Positions 27,801 to 35,462 of a stretch of DNA of 61,378 nt are shown in pieces. The stretch is from Clostridium drakei (GTDB lineage: Bacteria; Bacillota; Clostridia; Clostridiales; Clostridiaceae), in contig NZ_JIBU02000026.1 in the NCBI RefSeq assembly GCF_000633595.2, forward strand, positions 1 to 61,378, written 5' to 3'. The stretch's first letter is position 1; each line of letters starts with the position of its first letter. Under the pieces are notes generated by a model, which was given only the letters and a program-made list of their open reading frames with translations, ran no database searches and was not told where the DNA came from. The position numbers and the translations under genes were made by a program.

Positions 27801-28221
27801 CTGGTCCTTTTACATCGTCAAGTACATTTTTATAAAATCCATAAACCTTTCCCGAAGGTGTAAAGTATACACTAACTTTTTCATCTCCCCCTTTTGGTAT
27901 AATACTAACTGTCCAAGTAGCTGGTATATACCCTTCTTCCTTCTTAACTAAGAAATTTAGCTTTTGAAAATTACCCACTTTAAGTTCATAATAGGTTTGA
28001 GCTTTTTCATCTAAAGAAAATGAAGCAGTTTCTCTAGAATTTTTTAACGCCCATCCATATTTTTCTGCAAGTTTTTTTGCTTCACTTATAGCTTGATTTT
28101 TGTCCATCTTCACATTAAAATCTAAGTTTTCTTGAGAATTTGGTGCAAAAACAAAAAAAAGTATTGCTGCTATAAAAAATAAAATTAGTCCCAAAATCTT
28201 CTTCCATGTATTATTTTTCAA
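24859..28221 (-). CDS. Very large CPBP-family intramembrane protease fusion
   Basis: A 1120-residue membrane protein. Order: signal-anchor (10-26); extracellular region of two PepSY-like segments (about 40-230); membrane block with the CPBP/Abi protease motifs EEFAFR (424-429), H465 and H503/D507; cytoplasmic segment (about 545-610); a second membrane helix; another PepSY-like extracellular region (about 640-850); and a final block of about eight helices. CPBP enzymes cleave membrane-embedded substrates; typical ones have about 200-350 residues. The start is TTG, with AGGAG about 13 bases upstream, so it is less certain. No operon partner is evident. Confidence 0.8.
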   Translation of the reverse strand: MKNNTWKKILGLILFFIAAILFFVFAPNSQENLDFNVKMDKNQAISEAKKLAEKYGWALKNSRETASFSLDEKAQTYYELKVGNFQKLNFLVKKEEGYIPATWTVSIIPKGGDEKVSVYFTPSGKVYGFYKNVLDDVKGPALSENAAKTIAEKESVHNWNFNLKEYKLVDKSQKIQSNGRIDYAFNYIRYINVGEAKDKVELQVKGDKLVKVQHYLDIPESFTRNYEQQRSSNDNIANTSSFIFYVLIFIVGFFCFFYLNRRKMIEWKNPLIFVVFLIFMTLINGIFNMKQGLTYMDTTYLTPTLFYIVKIFISLMTGVLTGVFTFISICIGEGLYKKAFPNHLNFWKMFSVRNFGSWQFLNRVIIAYLFVALMLIYEIIFYGTMNHFPGWWQPASMITDPNIQGNWFAWIGSFAEALNAGVFEEFAFRAMPICIGILIGNKYNKQKLCIVIAFVFEILVFSAAHANYPGFPAYARLLELLIVALGFGLIFYFWGIISGIIAHFTYDFILMSMMIMTTSGKALMYQKILIPVIVILPLILAIYGRFKNGRWIDIEESIYNSANLEKLTKNIEEISEESALNIKEREVDKIENFIESKKKNTIITVITVFLTIIAIISLFTVHSAIPKFNIERSQAESLAKQEIEKEGFKLSNDWKVVNNVQVKDIFENDTGVFVSQDFIRKEGKDKYKALIGNYINPFKWKVRFVRFNGDINERAEEFQATVIDKNHNINVKHILPQNKKGEKLTKEQAERVLYDFIKNKYAINRIDLKEISAKENKLDKRIDWSFTLEDKTTKLKIYKSEINAVVSGNEVLQINKTLHVSDSKQSEMLKKYAWILIAAIILILAFAIPIIWIVIKAIIAWSKNQISKPTFFRLFFILLILNVVSLFLNMPERQMEFSTTSSFGSQLITSVAGGMFGKIIISFIQASIISYAKNFYKKTSKLNYFNVVMIFCIALLMFSISNIFTGRNVIEVDKSIYCSLGASNKFLGQLTYICNSYIAKISLLFTILIAVKNSKNKYSRTTLIILLLVPYGIASSFTFSSPVMLVFSLLYGVIYIMLYKYFFQYNFSLSAIFIGIMYILSNIKGIILNQYPTLNLSVGLSLVIVSFLIVYTYKILEKEF

Positions 28222-28359
28222 CTTTTTTTCTCATCTCCTTATGAAATATTATAGGCAAAATCATCTTTTGGCATACACTAGACAAAATTCCTTAATACTA
28301 CAATTTTACATAATTATTATTTCGTCTATCTTAACTTAATCTTAAAATTTTTTAATTTT

Positions 28360-28392
28360 AAAAAAGGTTGCTAGATAAAAGCAACCTTTTTA
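28360..28392 (-). terminator. Terminator after the chemoreceptor gene
   Basis: AAAAAAGGTTGC and GCAACCTTTTT form a 10-11-bp stem with a 9-base loop, directly downstream of the minus-strand MCP gene. Confidence 0.85.
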
Positions 28393-28408
28393 GACCCAAT
28401 AAAATTGT

Positions 28409-30097
28409 TTACTTAATTTTAAACTTATGTACTAAATCATTCAATTGATTTGATGAATTGCTTAGATTTTCGGCCATTTCCGCAAACTCTGATATTATAT
28501 CAGTTTGTGATTGAACACCATTAGATATGGCCTTTATCTCAGTAGACATTTCTGAATTACTACTGCTTACAGCTTCCATATTGGATGTAAGCTCTTCAAT
28601 TGAAGCACTTTGTTCCTGTGTAGATGCCGCTATACTTTGGATTCTACTATTTATATTATTTATTCCTTCTATAATCTTTTCAATCTGTATAACTACTTCT
28701 TCAACCATTCTATTTCCTTTTTTTATATTAGATGCTTCTTGTGCTGCCGAATCTATTGTATTTTTTATCATTTCATTTATGCCCTCTATTATATTTTCAA
28801 TGCTTTTAGAGGATTCATTATTATTTTCAGAAAGCTCCCTTATTTCATCAGCCACTACTGCAAAACCTTTGCCATGTTCTCCTGCTCTGCTAGCTTCTAT
28901 TGAAGCATTCAAAGCTAATAAGTTAGTTTGATCTGATATTGATTTAATAGTATCAATTATATTTCTAATTTCTTTTGCTTTAGTTCCTAATTTTTCATTT
29001 ATAAGTATGTTGGCTGAAGAAATACTTTCAATTTTATTCATTTCTTCTCTAGTACTCTTTACAAATTTACCACTTTCCATAGCAATATTATTAATTTTTT
29101 CTGTCATTAAACTTATATTTTCAACCTCTTCGGCTGTAATTTGTGTTGATTCTGAAATATTAGAAGAACTTGCGGCAACTTCATTTACTAAATTATAAAT
29201 ACTTTCACTTCCATTATTCAATTCCATCATATTTTCATTTATTTGCTTTATACTTTCTATACTTTTTTCAGCTCCTTTATTTAAAACTTCAGAGCTTTTT
29301 GATACAAGTATAGAATTTTCGTTTATATTTTCTATCATGTTAACTAGTTGATCCATAAAATTATTAAAGGATTTAGACATTATGCCTATTTCATCATCAG
29401 ATTTTATTTTTATCCTTTTACTTAAATCTCCTTGTCCATTTTCCATATCCTTAAGTATAACAAACATACTATTAATTGGCTTTAAAATACTACCCTGTAA
29501 CAATATTATAACAATAATTGCCAAAATTAAAGAAACGCTTCCTAATGCTATTGAAAATACTTTATTCCTACTCATAGTACTTTGTATATTTTTCAAATCT
29601 GAATTCATGGAAGCTTCAGCCTTATTGTTTAATGAATTAATTTCATTAGACAAATCAGTTGCCATAGGATCAAATTGAGTCATTAACACATTGCCCTTGT
29701 CAGGACCTTCATTTATATAAACATTTGCCATGTTTACTCCAAGTTCATAAAATTTATCAAAATCTTTATCTATCTTTTCAGTTTCACTTTTAATATTAGG
29801 ATTTATGCTTTCAAGCTGCTTTAATGAATCTTTAAAAGTTACCTTATATTTTTCAGCTTCTTTAAAGCTATCCATGCTTTTAGTAGCAGAAGCATCTGAT
29901 AAAAATTGCTGAACCTGAATTACTGAAACATTTATATTAGATGAATATTTTAATTGTTCATATGTAAAATTTTTTACTTTACTTATACTTTCATCATTAT
30001 TATTAAGGAAGCTAATACTTATTATAATATTAAATAAAAAACATACTAAAATTACTCCAAATGCTAAAATTAATTTTGATCTTATTTTCAAATTCAT
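28409..30097 (-). CDS. Methyl-accepting chemotaxis protein
   Basis: A 562-residue chemoreceptor. There are membrane helices near 8-28 and 180-202 with a four-helix-bundle type extracellular sensor between, then HAMP (about 203-255) and the cytoplasmic signalling domain. The hairpin tip that contacts CheA/CheW reads [20 protein letters not shown]. It relays an unknown extracellular signal to the flagellar or another Che pathway. I chose ATG 30097, with AGGAGG 7 bases upstream; the start 15 codons earlier has no such site. It lies 30 bases below a terminator, so its promoter must be close or read-through occurs. Confidence 0.94.
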   Translation of the reverse strand: MNLKIRSKLILAFGVILVCFLFNIIISISFLNNNDESISKVKNFTYEQLKYSSNINVSVIQVQQFLSDASATKSMDSFKEAEKYKVTFKDSLKQLESINPNIKSETEKIDKDFDKFYELGVNMANVYINEGPDKGNVLMTQFDPMATDLSNEINSLNNKAEASMNSDLKNIQSTMSRNKVFSIALGSVSLILAIIVIILLQGSILKPINSMFVILKDMENGQGDLSKRIKIKSDDEIGIMSKSFNNFMDQLVNMIENINENSILVSKSSEVLNKGAEKSIESIKQINENMMELNNGSESIYNLVNEVAASSSNISESTQITAEEVENISLMTEKINNIAMESGKFVKSTREEMNKIESISSANILINEKLGTKAKEIRNIIDTIKSISDQTNLLALNASIEASRAGEHGKGFAVVADEIRELSENNNESSKSIENIIEGINEMIKNTIDSAAQEASNIKKGNRMVEEVVIQIEKIIEGINNINSRIQSIAASTQEQSASIEELTSNMEAVSSSNSEMSTEIKAISNGVQSQTDIISEFAEMAENLSNSSNQLNDLVHKFKIK

Positions 30098-30128
30098 ATT
30101 TATACCTCCTAAGATATTTACCTTTAAT

Positions 30129-30154
30129 AAAAGAGGCTGCAAAGCCTCTTTTTA
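30129..30154 (-). terminator. Terminator between the small membrane gene and the MCP gene
   Basis: AAAGAGGCT pairs with AGCCTCTTT around a 3-4-base loop, with a T-run. It ends the minus-strand gene at 30171. Confidence 0.8.
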
Positions 30155-30170
30155 AAACCAATAATATATT

Positions 30171-30485
30171 TTACATGTCATCCCAATGAATTACTTCTGC
30201 GTCCTTATCTATCACAGCAGATTTATCAAATAATTTTATAATTATAACAGATAGAATAAAAGCAACTACTCCTCCTGCAATCTGAAAAGTTCTAATAGAT
30301 GTTCCTATAAATTTTCCTATATATCCTCCTAAAAATACACCCAAAACCACAAGCATTATTGGTAAGATAAACATCATAAAAGCAGCTAATAACATATTGG
30401 TTTTTTTTGTTTCTTTTTTTTCTGGTGATTCTTCAGTTTTTTTGTTAATTACATTTTCAAATATCTTTTCTTGTTCTGTTTTCAT
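30171..30485 (-). CDS. Small membrane protein of unknown function
   Basis: A protein of about 104 residues: a charged N-terminal third (EKIFENVINKKTEESPEKKE), two hydrophobic helices (MLLAAFMMFILPIMLVVLGV and a second ending FILSVIIIKLF) joined by a Gly-rich turn, and an acidic C-terminus. ATG 30485 has GAGGAG 10 bases upstream; ATG 30515 is less likely. I do not recognise the family, although the pattern resembles SoxR-reducing or YgaP-like membrane anchors only superficially. Confidence 0.65.
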   Translation of the reverse strand: MKTEQEKIFENVINKKTEESPEKKETKKTNMLLAAFMMFILPIMLVVLGVFLGGYIGKFIGTSIRTFQIAGGVVAFILSVIIIKLFDKSAVIDKDAEVIHWDDM

Positions 30486-30691
30486 ACAAACCACACTCCT
30501 CTGTGAAAGTTCCATTTAGATTTAATGTTTTTTTGATAAATAACTGCTTAGAACTCCATACAATACTATTAATGTATTACTTGCTTTTGTGGAATTTTCA
30601 AAATTCAAATAATCTGCATAAAAATCACCTAAAATAAACTTTGTTCAATTCTAAGTATAATATATACTCTTGTGTATTACAATATCAGTAT

Positions 30692-30964
30692 TTAGTAAAT
30701 AACTCTAAAATTCTTTTCTTTACTAATAGGCCCTATTTCTCTACAAGTTATATCTTCAATTTTAGCAAATCTATTACCTTTTTTAACCTGATTTATAAAT
30801 AAAATAACATTATCACTTTTTCCCTGTACTTCCATCATAACACTTCCACCTTCACAATTCTTTATCCACCCTGTTATGTGAAAAGCCTTTGCGGTATATT
30901 CTACAAAATATCTAAATCCCACCCCTTGTACTCTTCCAAATACTTCAATAAAATATCTACTCAT
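30692..30964 (-). CDS. Acylphosphatase
   Basis: A 90-residue acylphosphatase, which hydrolyses carboxyl-phosphate bonds such as acetyl phosphate. The active-site loop is GRVQGVGFRYF (catalytic Arg) and the catalytic Asn is in GWIKNCEGG. I chose ATG 30964 (MSRYFIEVFG), with AAGGAG upstream. It is monocistronic and divergent from the alpha/beta hydrolase gene. Confidence 0.94.
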   Translation of the reverse strand: MSRYFIEVFGRVQGVGFRYFVEYTAKAFHITGWIKNCEGGSVMMEVQGKSDNVILFINQVKKGNRFAKIEDITCREIGPISKEKNFRVIY

Positions 30965-31140
30965 AAAAATCTCCTTCCAACTTAAATATTTATGCAAATA
31001 TATTACACATAAATTACTACTTATTCAATTACATCTTTCACATACAATTATTTAGTTCGATATATGTAATCTTTATGTTATAATCTTAAATATGAACTAT
31101 ATAATATAATTAATCAAAGCTTAAAAAGGAGTAATAACAT

Positions 31141-32115
31141 ATGGGAAATAAATCTGAATTATTAAAAGAAATTTTAATTCCACTTTTAAGCTTAAATAAA
31201 ACTATAAAAATAGTCTTATTTTTCGTATTAATTTCTATTTTATTTTTAGAAGTTTTCTCAGTTTATATTGTAATTAAATTTAGTCATCCTAAATCAATAA
31301 ACTTTCATCCTAACATGGAAAGCTATGGAATAAAAAATTATAAAAATGTAATTTTTAATAGTTTTAATGAGAATATGAAATTAAATGGTTGTCTTATAAA
31401 AAGTGGCAACAGTAAAAAAACTGTTATAGTATGCCATGGATATGGAGATTCTAAATTTATAGTTGGTGGAAGAACTCCTTCTTCTGTAAAAATAGATAAT
31501 CTTCAATTATCCAAAATATTTTTAAAAGAAGGATATAACACTTTTTTATTCGATTTCAGAGGTCATGGTGATTATGCCAGAAGAGATGGTGTTACTATCG
31601 GTTTTAAAGAACAACAAGATATTTTAGGAGCTATAAATTTCATAAAATCAAAAAACATTGGAGATATCATAGGAATTATAGGATTTTCTATGGGAGCATC
31701 TACTGCATTAAGCTCTATAGATAAGACAAATGATATAAATTTCGTTATTGCAGATTCACCTTTTAGTAATTTGAAAACTTATTTACATTCTAATATGAAG
31801 GTTTGGACAGGTCTTCCTGACTTTCCTTTCGTTCCCATGATATTATTGAATTTTAAACTCATTTATGGAGTTAACTACAATACTGTAAGTCCCGTGAACA
31901 GCGTTAGTAATTCTAAAATACCTATACTTTTGATACATGGAAAAAAAGATATTACAATTCCTTACACTGAAAGCTTAAAAATAAAAAAATCCTTTAAAAA
32001 CAGTAAAAGCAAATTGGTTAGCTTTTCCGACTCAACACATGTAGGTTCATATTTTATGTATCCAAAAAAGTATGAAAGAGTTTTAAAAGACTTTTTAGAA
32101 TCAATTGAACTATAA
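31141..32115 (+). CDS. Membrane-anchored alpha/beta hydrolase
   Basis: A 324-residue serine hydrolase anchored by one N-terminal helix (about 22-46), with the catalytic domain probably outside the membrane. The nucleophile S183 is in GFSMGAS, the acid is D270 (HGKKD) and the base H300 (STHVGSY). The oxyanion region is VCHGYGDSK. It resembles BAAT/YtmA-like or FrsA-like hydrolases. AAAGGAG precedes the ATG. The gene is followed by an elaborate palindromic element before a convergent DUF2207 gene. The substrate is unknown. Confidence 0.87.
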   Translation: MGNKSELLKEILIPLLSLNKTIKIVLFFVLISILFLEVFSVYIVIKFSHPKSINFHPNMESYGIKNYKNVIFNSFNENMKLNGCLIKSGNSKKTVIVCHGYGDSKFIVGGRTPSSVKIDNLQLSKIFLKEGYNTFLFDFRGHGDYARRDGVTIGFKEQQDILGAINFIKSKNIGDIIGIIGFSMGASTALSSIDKTNDINFVIADSPFSNLKTYLHSNMKVWTGLPDFPFVPMILLNFKLIYGVNYNTVSPVNSVSNSKIPILLIHGKKDITIPYTESLKIKKSFKNSKSKLVSFSDSTHVGSYFMYPKKYERVLKDFLESIEL

Positions 32116-32122
32116 CAATATA

Positions 32123-32226
32123 AAAATATTGTGAAGCAATATTTTAAATTAAGAGTTAAGAATGAAGAATTAATAGCTATTAATTCTTCATTCTTAACTC
32201 TTAACTTGCGAAGCTTTGCTTCGCAA
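32123..32226. repeat. Compound palindromic element (three adjacent hairpins)
   Basis: Three perfect hairpins sit side by side: 32123-32145 (9-bp arms AAAATATTG), 32149-32204 (28-bp arms with no loop, a 56-base perfect palindrome) and 32206-32226 (9-bp arms TTGCGAAGC). The first two share GAAGCAA-like loop and flank words with the third. It fills nearly the whole 137-base gap between convergent genes. It may terminate both transcripts, but the size and symmetry suggest a dispersed repeat or MITE. Confidence 0.8.
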
Positions 32227-32252
32227 TGTGCTTATCTTACGAAAAACTTAAT

Positions 32253-33971
32253 TTAAAATGCTCCTGAATCTCCACCACCTCCTCCGGAAAAGTCTCCTCC
32301 TCCAGAAAAGCCTCCAAAACCACCGTCACCGCTGCTGTCATTATTATCATTATTTTTAGTATTAATATATATATTATCGTCTATACTATCCCAAAGATAC
32401 AAGTTCATGAGGTAATATGAGTAATCATTATACATATAATAATAGTTAGAATCTCCTGAATTATAATAAAGGTTATTAAGCCTTTCATGAAACTTTTCTA
32501 AATAAGTATTGTCTATTTCTAAAGCTGAAGCATATATTAAAATATCTTCATTGTTAACCTCATCCCTATATTCTTCATAGTTTGAAAGATAATACAAAAT
32601 ATATTTTTTATAAGCATCCCATTTAATTTTCTCATTGTAAGCTTCATTACTCAATACTTGCTTACCTTTTATAGTAGTATAAAAATTTAGTTTTTCTCCT
32701 TCTTCCTTTATTATTTTTTTCCACTTAGAATAACATTTTTTAAATTCTAAGGCACCTTCTCTAGAACTTACCTTTTCTTTAATATATCTTAAAGTCAGCA
32801 ATCCATCTTTTTCATAATCTTGCATCCATTTCACAAAATATTTTAAATGGGAATAATTAAGGCTTTCAATATTGTCATTTCTTAAAAAACATAAATCTTC
32901 TTCTTCATTTTCACTTGATGCTTTTAATCTTAAGCTTTTATCCTTTTCCAAAGCATAAAATCCTTTTTTGCATAAATAAAATAGCGTAGAAGGAATAGTA
33001 GAATTAGAAATATATTTTTCATGATATAATAAGTTTACTAGAACTGGCGGAATATCTCCTGGTTTAGTTCTTAAAATCTCTCCTTCAAAAAACTTAAAAT
33101 TTTCTCTGTATTTTTGAAGTTCTTCTTTAAACTTTTTATTACTTCTATTATGAAAAAATATAATTGAAGAAGCACATAATGCCACAATAACACCCATGAA
33201 AATAAATCCAAAATCTTCTTTATTAGATTTGTTATTTTCTTTTAAAGCTGTATCTTCACTACTGTTTTTCACATTTTCTTCATTATTTTCTTTATAGATT
33301 TTTTCATCAATTTTTAAAAATTCTTGTTGAAAATGAATCTTTACCCCTAAAGTTGAAGTAAGATTACTTCCATTTATATTAATGCTACTATTATCATAAT
33401 TTGTTTTAAATTCTCCTCCATCTACATAAACCCAATACTTAAATTTGTTCAAATCAAATTTTGAATCTTTTAATGATAAGTCAAGATTTACATTCTTAAT
33501 TGACTTGCCATTCTCAACTTTATAAAAATTCCAATAAAGTTCTCCAAATTCTTTATATCTATTTGCAGCACCTTGAATTGTATAATTAAGCATTAGGGTT
33601 TTCTTTTCGTTGTTACTTTTTGAAAATACTTTTATTTGAGTGTTATTATCTGACTCAACAATTTCATATGTATTATTTTTTGAATTATTGCTAGGAGAAA
33701 TTGAGGTTACATTATCATTTTTATCTTTCATTGCTACTCTTGATATTACATAACCATTAGTTTTATTTTTAAAAAGATTCCTGTAAACACCATTAAAACT
33801 TCCATTAAAAGTATAAGTTATCTCCTCTTGAACTTCTACATCTCCTTTTTCTGTAATTTTTGCAACAGTATATAATTTATCTATAGTATAATTTTTCTCC
33901 TCGGCAATAACTTTTGTAGGAACAATAAATATCAATAGTACAAATAAAAATGCTACTACTACTTTACGCAA
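32253..33971 (-). CDS. DUF2207 membrane protein with Gly-rich tail
   Basis: A 572-residue protein: signal peptide (VVVAFLFVLLIFIVP), extracellular DUF2207 beta domain (about 28-225), one membrane helix (about 254-273), a cytoplasmic mixed domain and a C-terminal tail of Gly/Ser/Asp repeats (GGFSGGGDFSGGGGGDSGAF). That order matches the DUF2207 family, whose tail is typically glycine-rich. The start is TTG with GGGGG 7 bases upstream. The function is unknown; a stress or envelope role is often guessed, but nothing here proves it. Confidence 0.87.
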   Translation of the reverse strand: MRKVVVAFLFVLLIFIVPTKVIAEEKNYTIDKLYTVAKITEKGDVEVQEEITYTFNGSFNGVYRNLFKNKTNGYVISRVAMKDKNDNVTSISPSNNSKNNTYEIVESDNNTQIKVFSKSNNEKKTLMLNYTIQGAANRYKEFGELYWNFYKVENGKSIKNVNLDLSLKDSKFDLNKFKYWVYVDGGEFKTNYDNSSININGSNLTSTLGVKIHFQQEFLKIDEKIYKENNEENVKNSSEDTALKENNKSNKEDFGFIFMGVIVALCASSIIFFHNRSNKKFKEELQKYRENFKFFEGEILRTKPGDIPPVLVNLLYHEKYISNSTIPSTLFYLCKKGFYALEKDKSLRLKASSENEEEDLCFLRNDNIESLNYSHLKYFVKWMQDYEKDGLLTLRYIKEKVSSREGALEFKKCYSKWKKIIKEEGEKLNFYTTIKGKQVLSNEAYNEKIKWDAYKKYILYYLSNYEEYRDEVNNEDILIYASALEIDNTYLEKFHERLNNLYYNSGDSNYYYMYNDYSYYLMNLYLWDSIDDNIYINTKNNDNNDSSGDGGFGGFSGGGDFSGGGGGDSGAF

Positions 33972-33996
33972 AACTTTTCCCCCTCTATTCCTAATT

Positions 33997-34458
33997 CTAT
34001 TTTTCTAAAATTCTCAACTGAGCTTTTACTAAATTACCATCTTTCCTTATAATCGTCACACTATAACAATAATTATTAATTATGTACTTTATTGTATTTC
34101 CATACTTTTTATCTATATTATGTATGGGCTCACCTTTTTTATTTACTAATGCATAAACAGAATTAACCTCTTTTATAATCAAATTTTCCCACTCTTGAAC
34201 CTCTGAATTATTCTTTATATTGAAAATTATACCTCTAGATTTTAATATTTCCATTAAAGAATTATATACCTCATCATATTTTTGATTTTCCTTTTTAAAC
34301 CTTTCCTTTAAATTTAAAAGATTATTAAATTTACTCAACTCTTCTTCAAGCTTAATCTTCATATTTTCTTTTTTATTATCCAATTCACTAATTTGTTTCT
34401 TTTTAGATTTACTATAAGACCTTATGTATCTAGACAACAAAGCATATTTCTTTTTCAT
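33997..34458 (-). CDS. Coiled-coil protein of unknown function
   Basis: A 153-residue, strongly basic protein. Residues 15-75 are predicted coiled coil (KKKQISELDNKKENMKIKLE and onward). Residues 90-150 form a small alpha/beta region ending RKDGNLVKAQLRILEK. AAGGAGG precedes the ATG. It lies 26 bases upstream of the DUF2207 gene on the same strand and so may be cotranscribed. It is divergent from another small coiled-coil gene. No family was recognised. Confidence 0.65.
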   Translation of the reverse strand: MKKKYALLSRYIRSYSKSKKKQISELDNKKENMKIKLEEELSKFNNLLNLKERFKKENQKYDEVYNSLMEILKSRGIIFNIKNNSEVQEWENLIIKEVNSVYALVNKKGEPIHNIDKKYGNTIKYIINNYCYSVTIIRKDGNLVKAQLRILEK

Positions 34459-34518
34459 TTTGTCCTCCTTGCACTTCTACTTAAAATTAGTATAAAATAA
34501 CATAAAGGGGATGTCAAA

Positions 34519-34818
34519 ATGAATAAAAGAGAATCAACAAAAACTAAGTTCTTAAAAGCTCTTAAAAGATTAAAATCATATATTATAAAATATTACAAAA
34601 TTTTCTCAAAAAACAAAAATTCTATAGATAATATGTATCTTCCAATAATACAAGAAAAAATGAAAGAAAATGATAATTTAAGCTTAGAATTGAAAAATAT
34701 ACAAGCTAAAAACCTTATCTTAGAAAAAGAAGTTCAAAACTCAAAAGCTTCTGCACTTAAAAAAAGAAAATTAATTGAAGATCTTCAGCAATTGACTTTA
34801 ATGAGATCTGATTACTAA
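34519..34818 (+). CDS. Small coiled-coil protein of unknown function
   Basis: A 99-residue, Lys-rich protein. The first 40 residues are basic (TKFLKALKRLKSYIIKYYKI), and the rest is a coiled coil (ENDNLSLELKNIQAKNLILE). GGGG lies before the ATG. It is divergent from the coiled-coil gene at 33997 across 60 bases, so their promoters must overlap. No family was recognised. Confidence 0.6.
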   Translation: MNKRESTKTKFLKALKRLKSYIIKYYKIFSKNKNSIDNMYLPIIQEKMKENDNLSLELKNIQAKNLILEKEVQNSKASALKKRKLIEDLQQLTLMRSDY

Positions 34819-34820
34819 CT

Positions 34821-34867
34821 TTTGTAAATAAAAAAGAATCATTTTAGATTCTTTTTTTATTTACAAA
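34821..34867 (+). terminator. Terminator after the small coiled-coil gene
   Basis: Arms of about 20 bases (TTTGTAAATAAAAAAGAATC and its complement with one bulge) surround a 6-base loop, with an internal T-run. Confidence 0.8.
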
Positions 34868-34868
34868 A

Positions 34869-35121
34869 ATTAATTTTATAATTCAAAAGTTAATACTATT
34901 TTTTAAGACCATTTTATTCATAATTTACAATGTTTAATTAATTTTTTAATTATATCTAAATAATGCTATAAATTCACCGATATATATTATATTAAATACT
35001 TCCAATGTTGACAATTTTTAAAGCAGTTATATTTATTTTAAAAATTTTATTTTAATTCTATTAACTATACAAGGCATCATATACAAAATTTAACAAATGA
35101 ATAACTTTATGGAGGGGAAAA
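34869..35121 (+). other. Intergenic region before comFB
   Basis: AT-rich and without an ORF. TTGACA at about 35008-35013 is a good -35-like element, but no matching consensus -10 is obvious; the ribosome site GGAGGGG lies at the 3' end. Together with the terminator it makes a gene-free stretch of about 300 bases. I see no structured RNA. Confidence 0.4.
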
Positions 35122-35397
35122 ATGATTGAAAATTACATGGAAGAGATTATTGGTAAAATGCTTCCAAAGGTTTTAAAAGAATATCCAACTATATGTACCT
35201 GCGAAAAATGCATAGATGATATAAAGGCTCTAACTTTAAATAAATTCATGCCTTTATATGTTGCTTCTCAAAAAGGAATACTTTATTCAAAAATGAATGA
35301 ATTAGAATATCAATTTAAAGCAGATGTATTAAATCAACTCATTCAATCAATTAATAAAGTTTCTAAAAATCCAAAACATGATATGGCTATAAAATAA
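35122..35397 (+). CDS. Late competence protein ComFB family
   Basis: A 91-residue ComFB-like protein. The family core is the cysteine cluster CTCEKC (C25, C27, C30) in YPTICTCEKCIDDIKALTLN, a possible Zn site, followed by helices ending in VLNQLIQSI. ComFB-type proteins occur in clostridia without a clear competence role, and some relatives bind cyclic dinucleotides. GGAGGGG precedes the ATG. It is monocistronic. Confidence 0.88.
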   Translation: MIENYMEEIIGKMLPKVLKEYPTICTCEKCIDDIKALTLNKFMPLYVASQKGILYSKMNELEYQFKADVLNQLIQSINKVSKNPKHDMAIK

Positions 35398-35412
35398 TTT
35401 TTATTTTTTAGT

Positions 35413-35449
35413 AAAGCCAAATTTAACTTAATCCATAAAATTTGGCTTT
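35413..35449. terminator. Bidirectional terminator
   Basis: AAAGCCAAATTT (35413-35424) pairs with AAATTTGGCTTT (35438-35449), between convergent comFB and the isomerase gene, with a T-run on the plus strand. Confidence 0.85.
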
Positions 35450-35462
35450 TGTAATCTTATAA

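Noticed and set aside
28527-29678. Hydrophobic plus-strand ORFs
   Set aside because: Antisense shadows of the chemoreceptor gene, caused by its Ser/Asn/Ile codon use.
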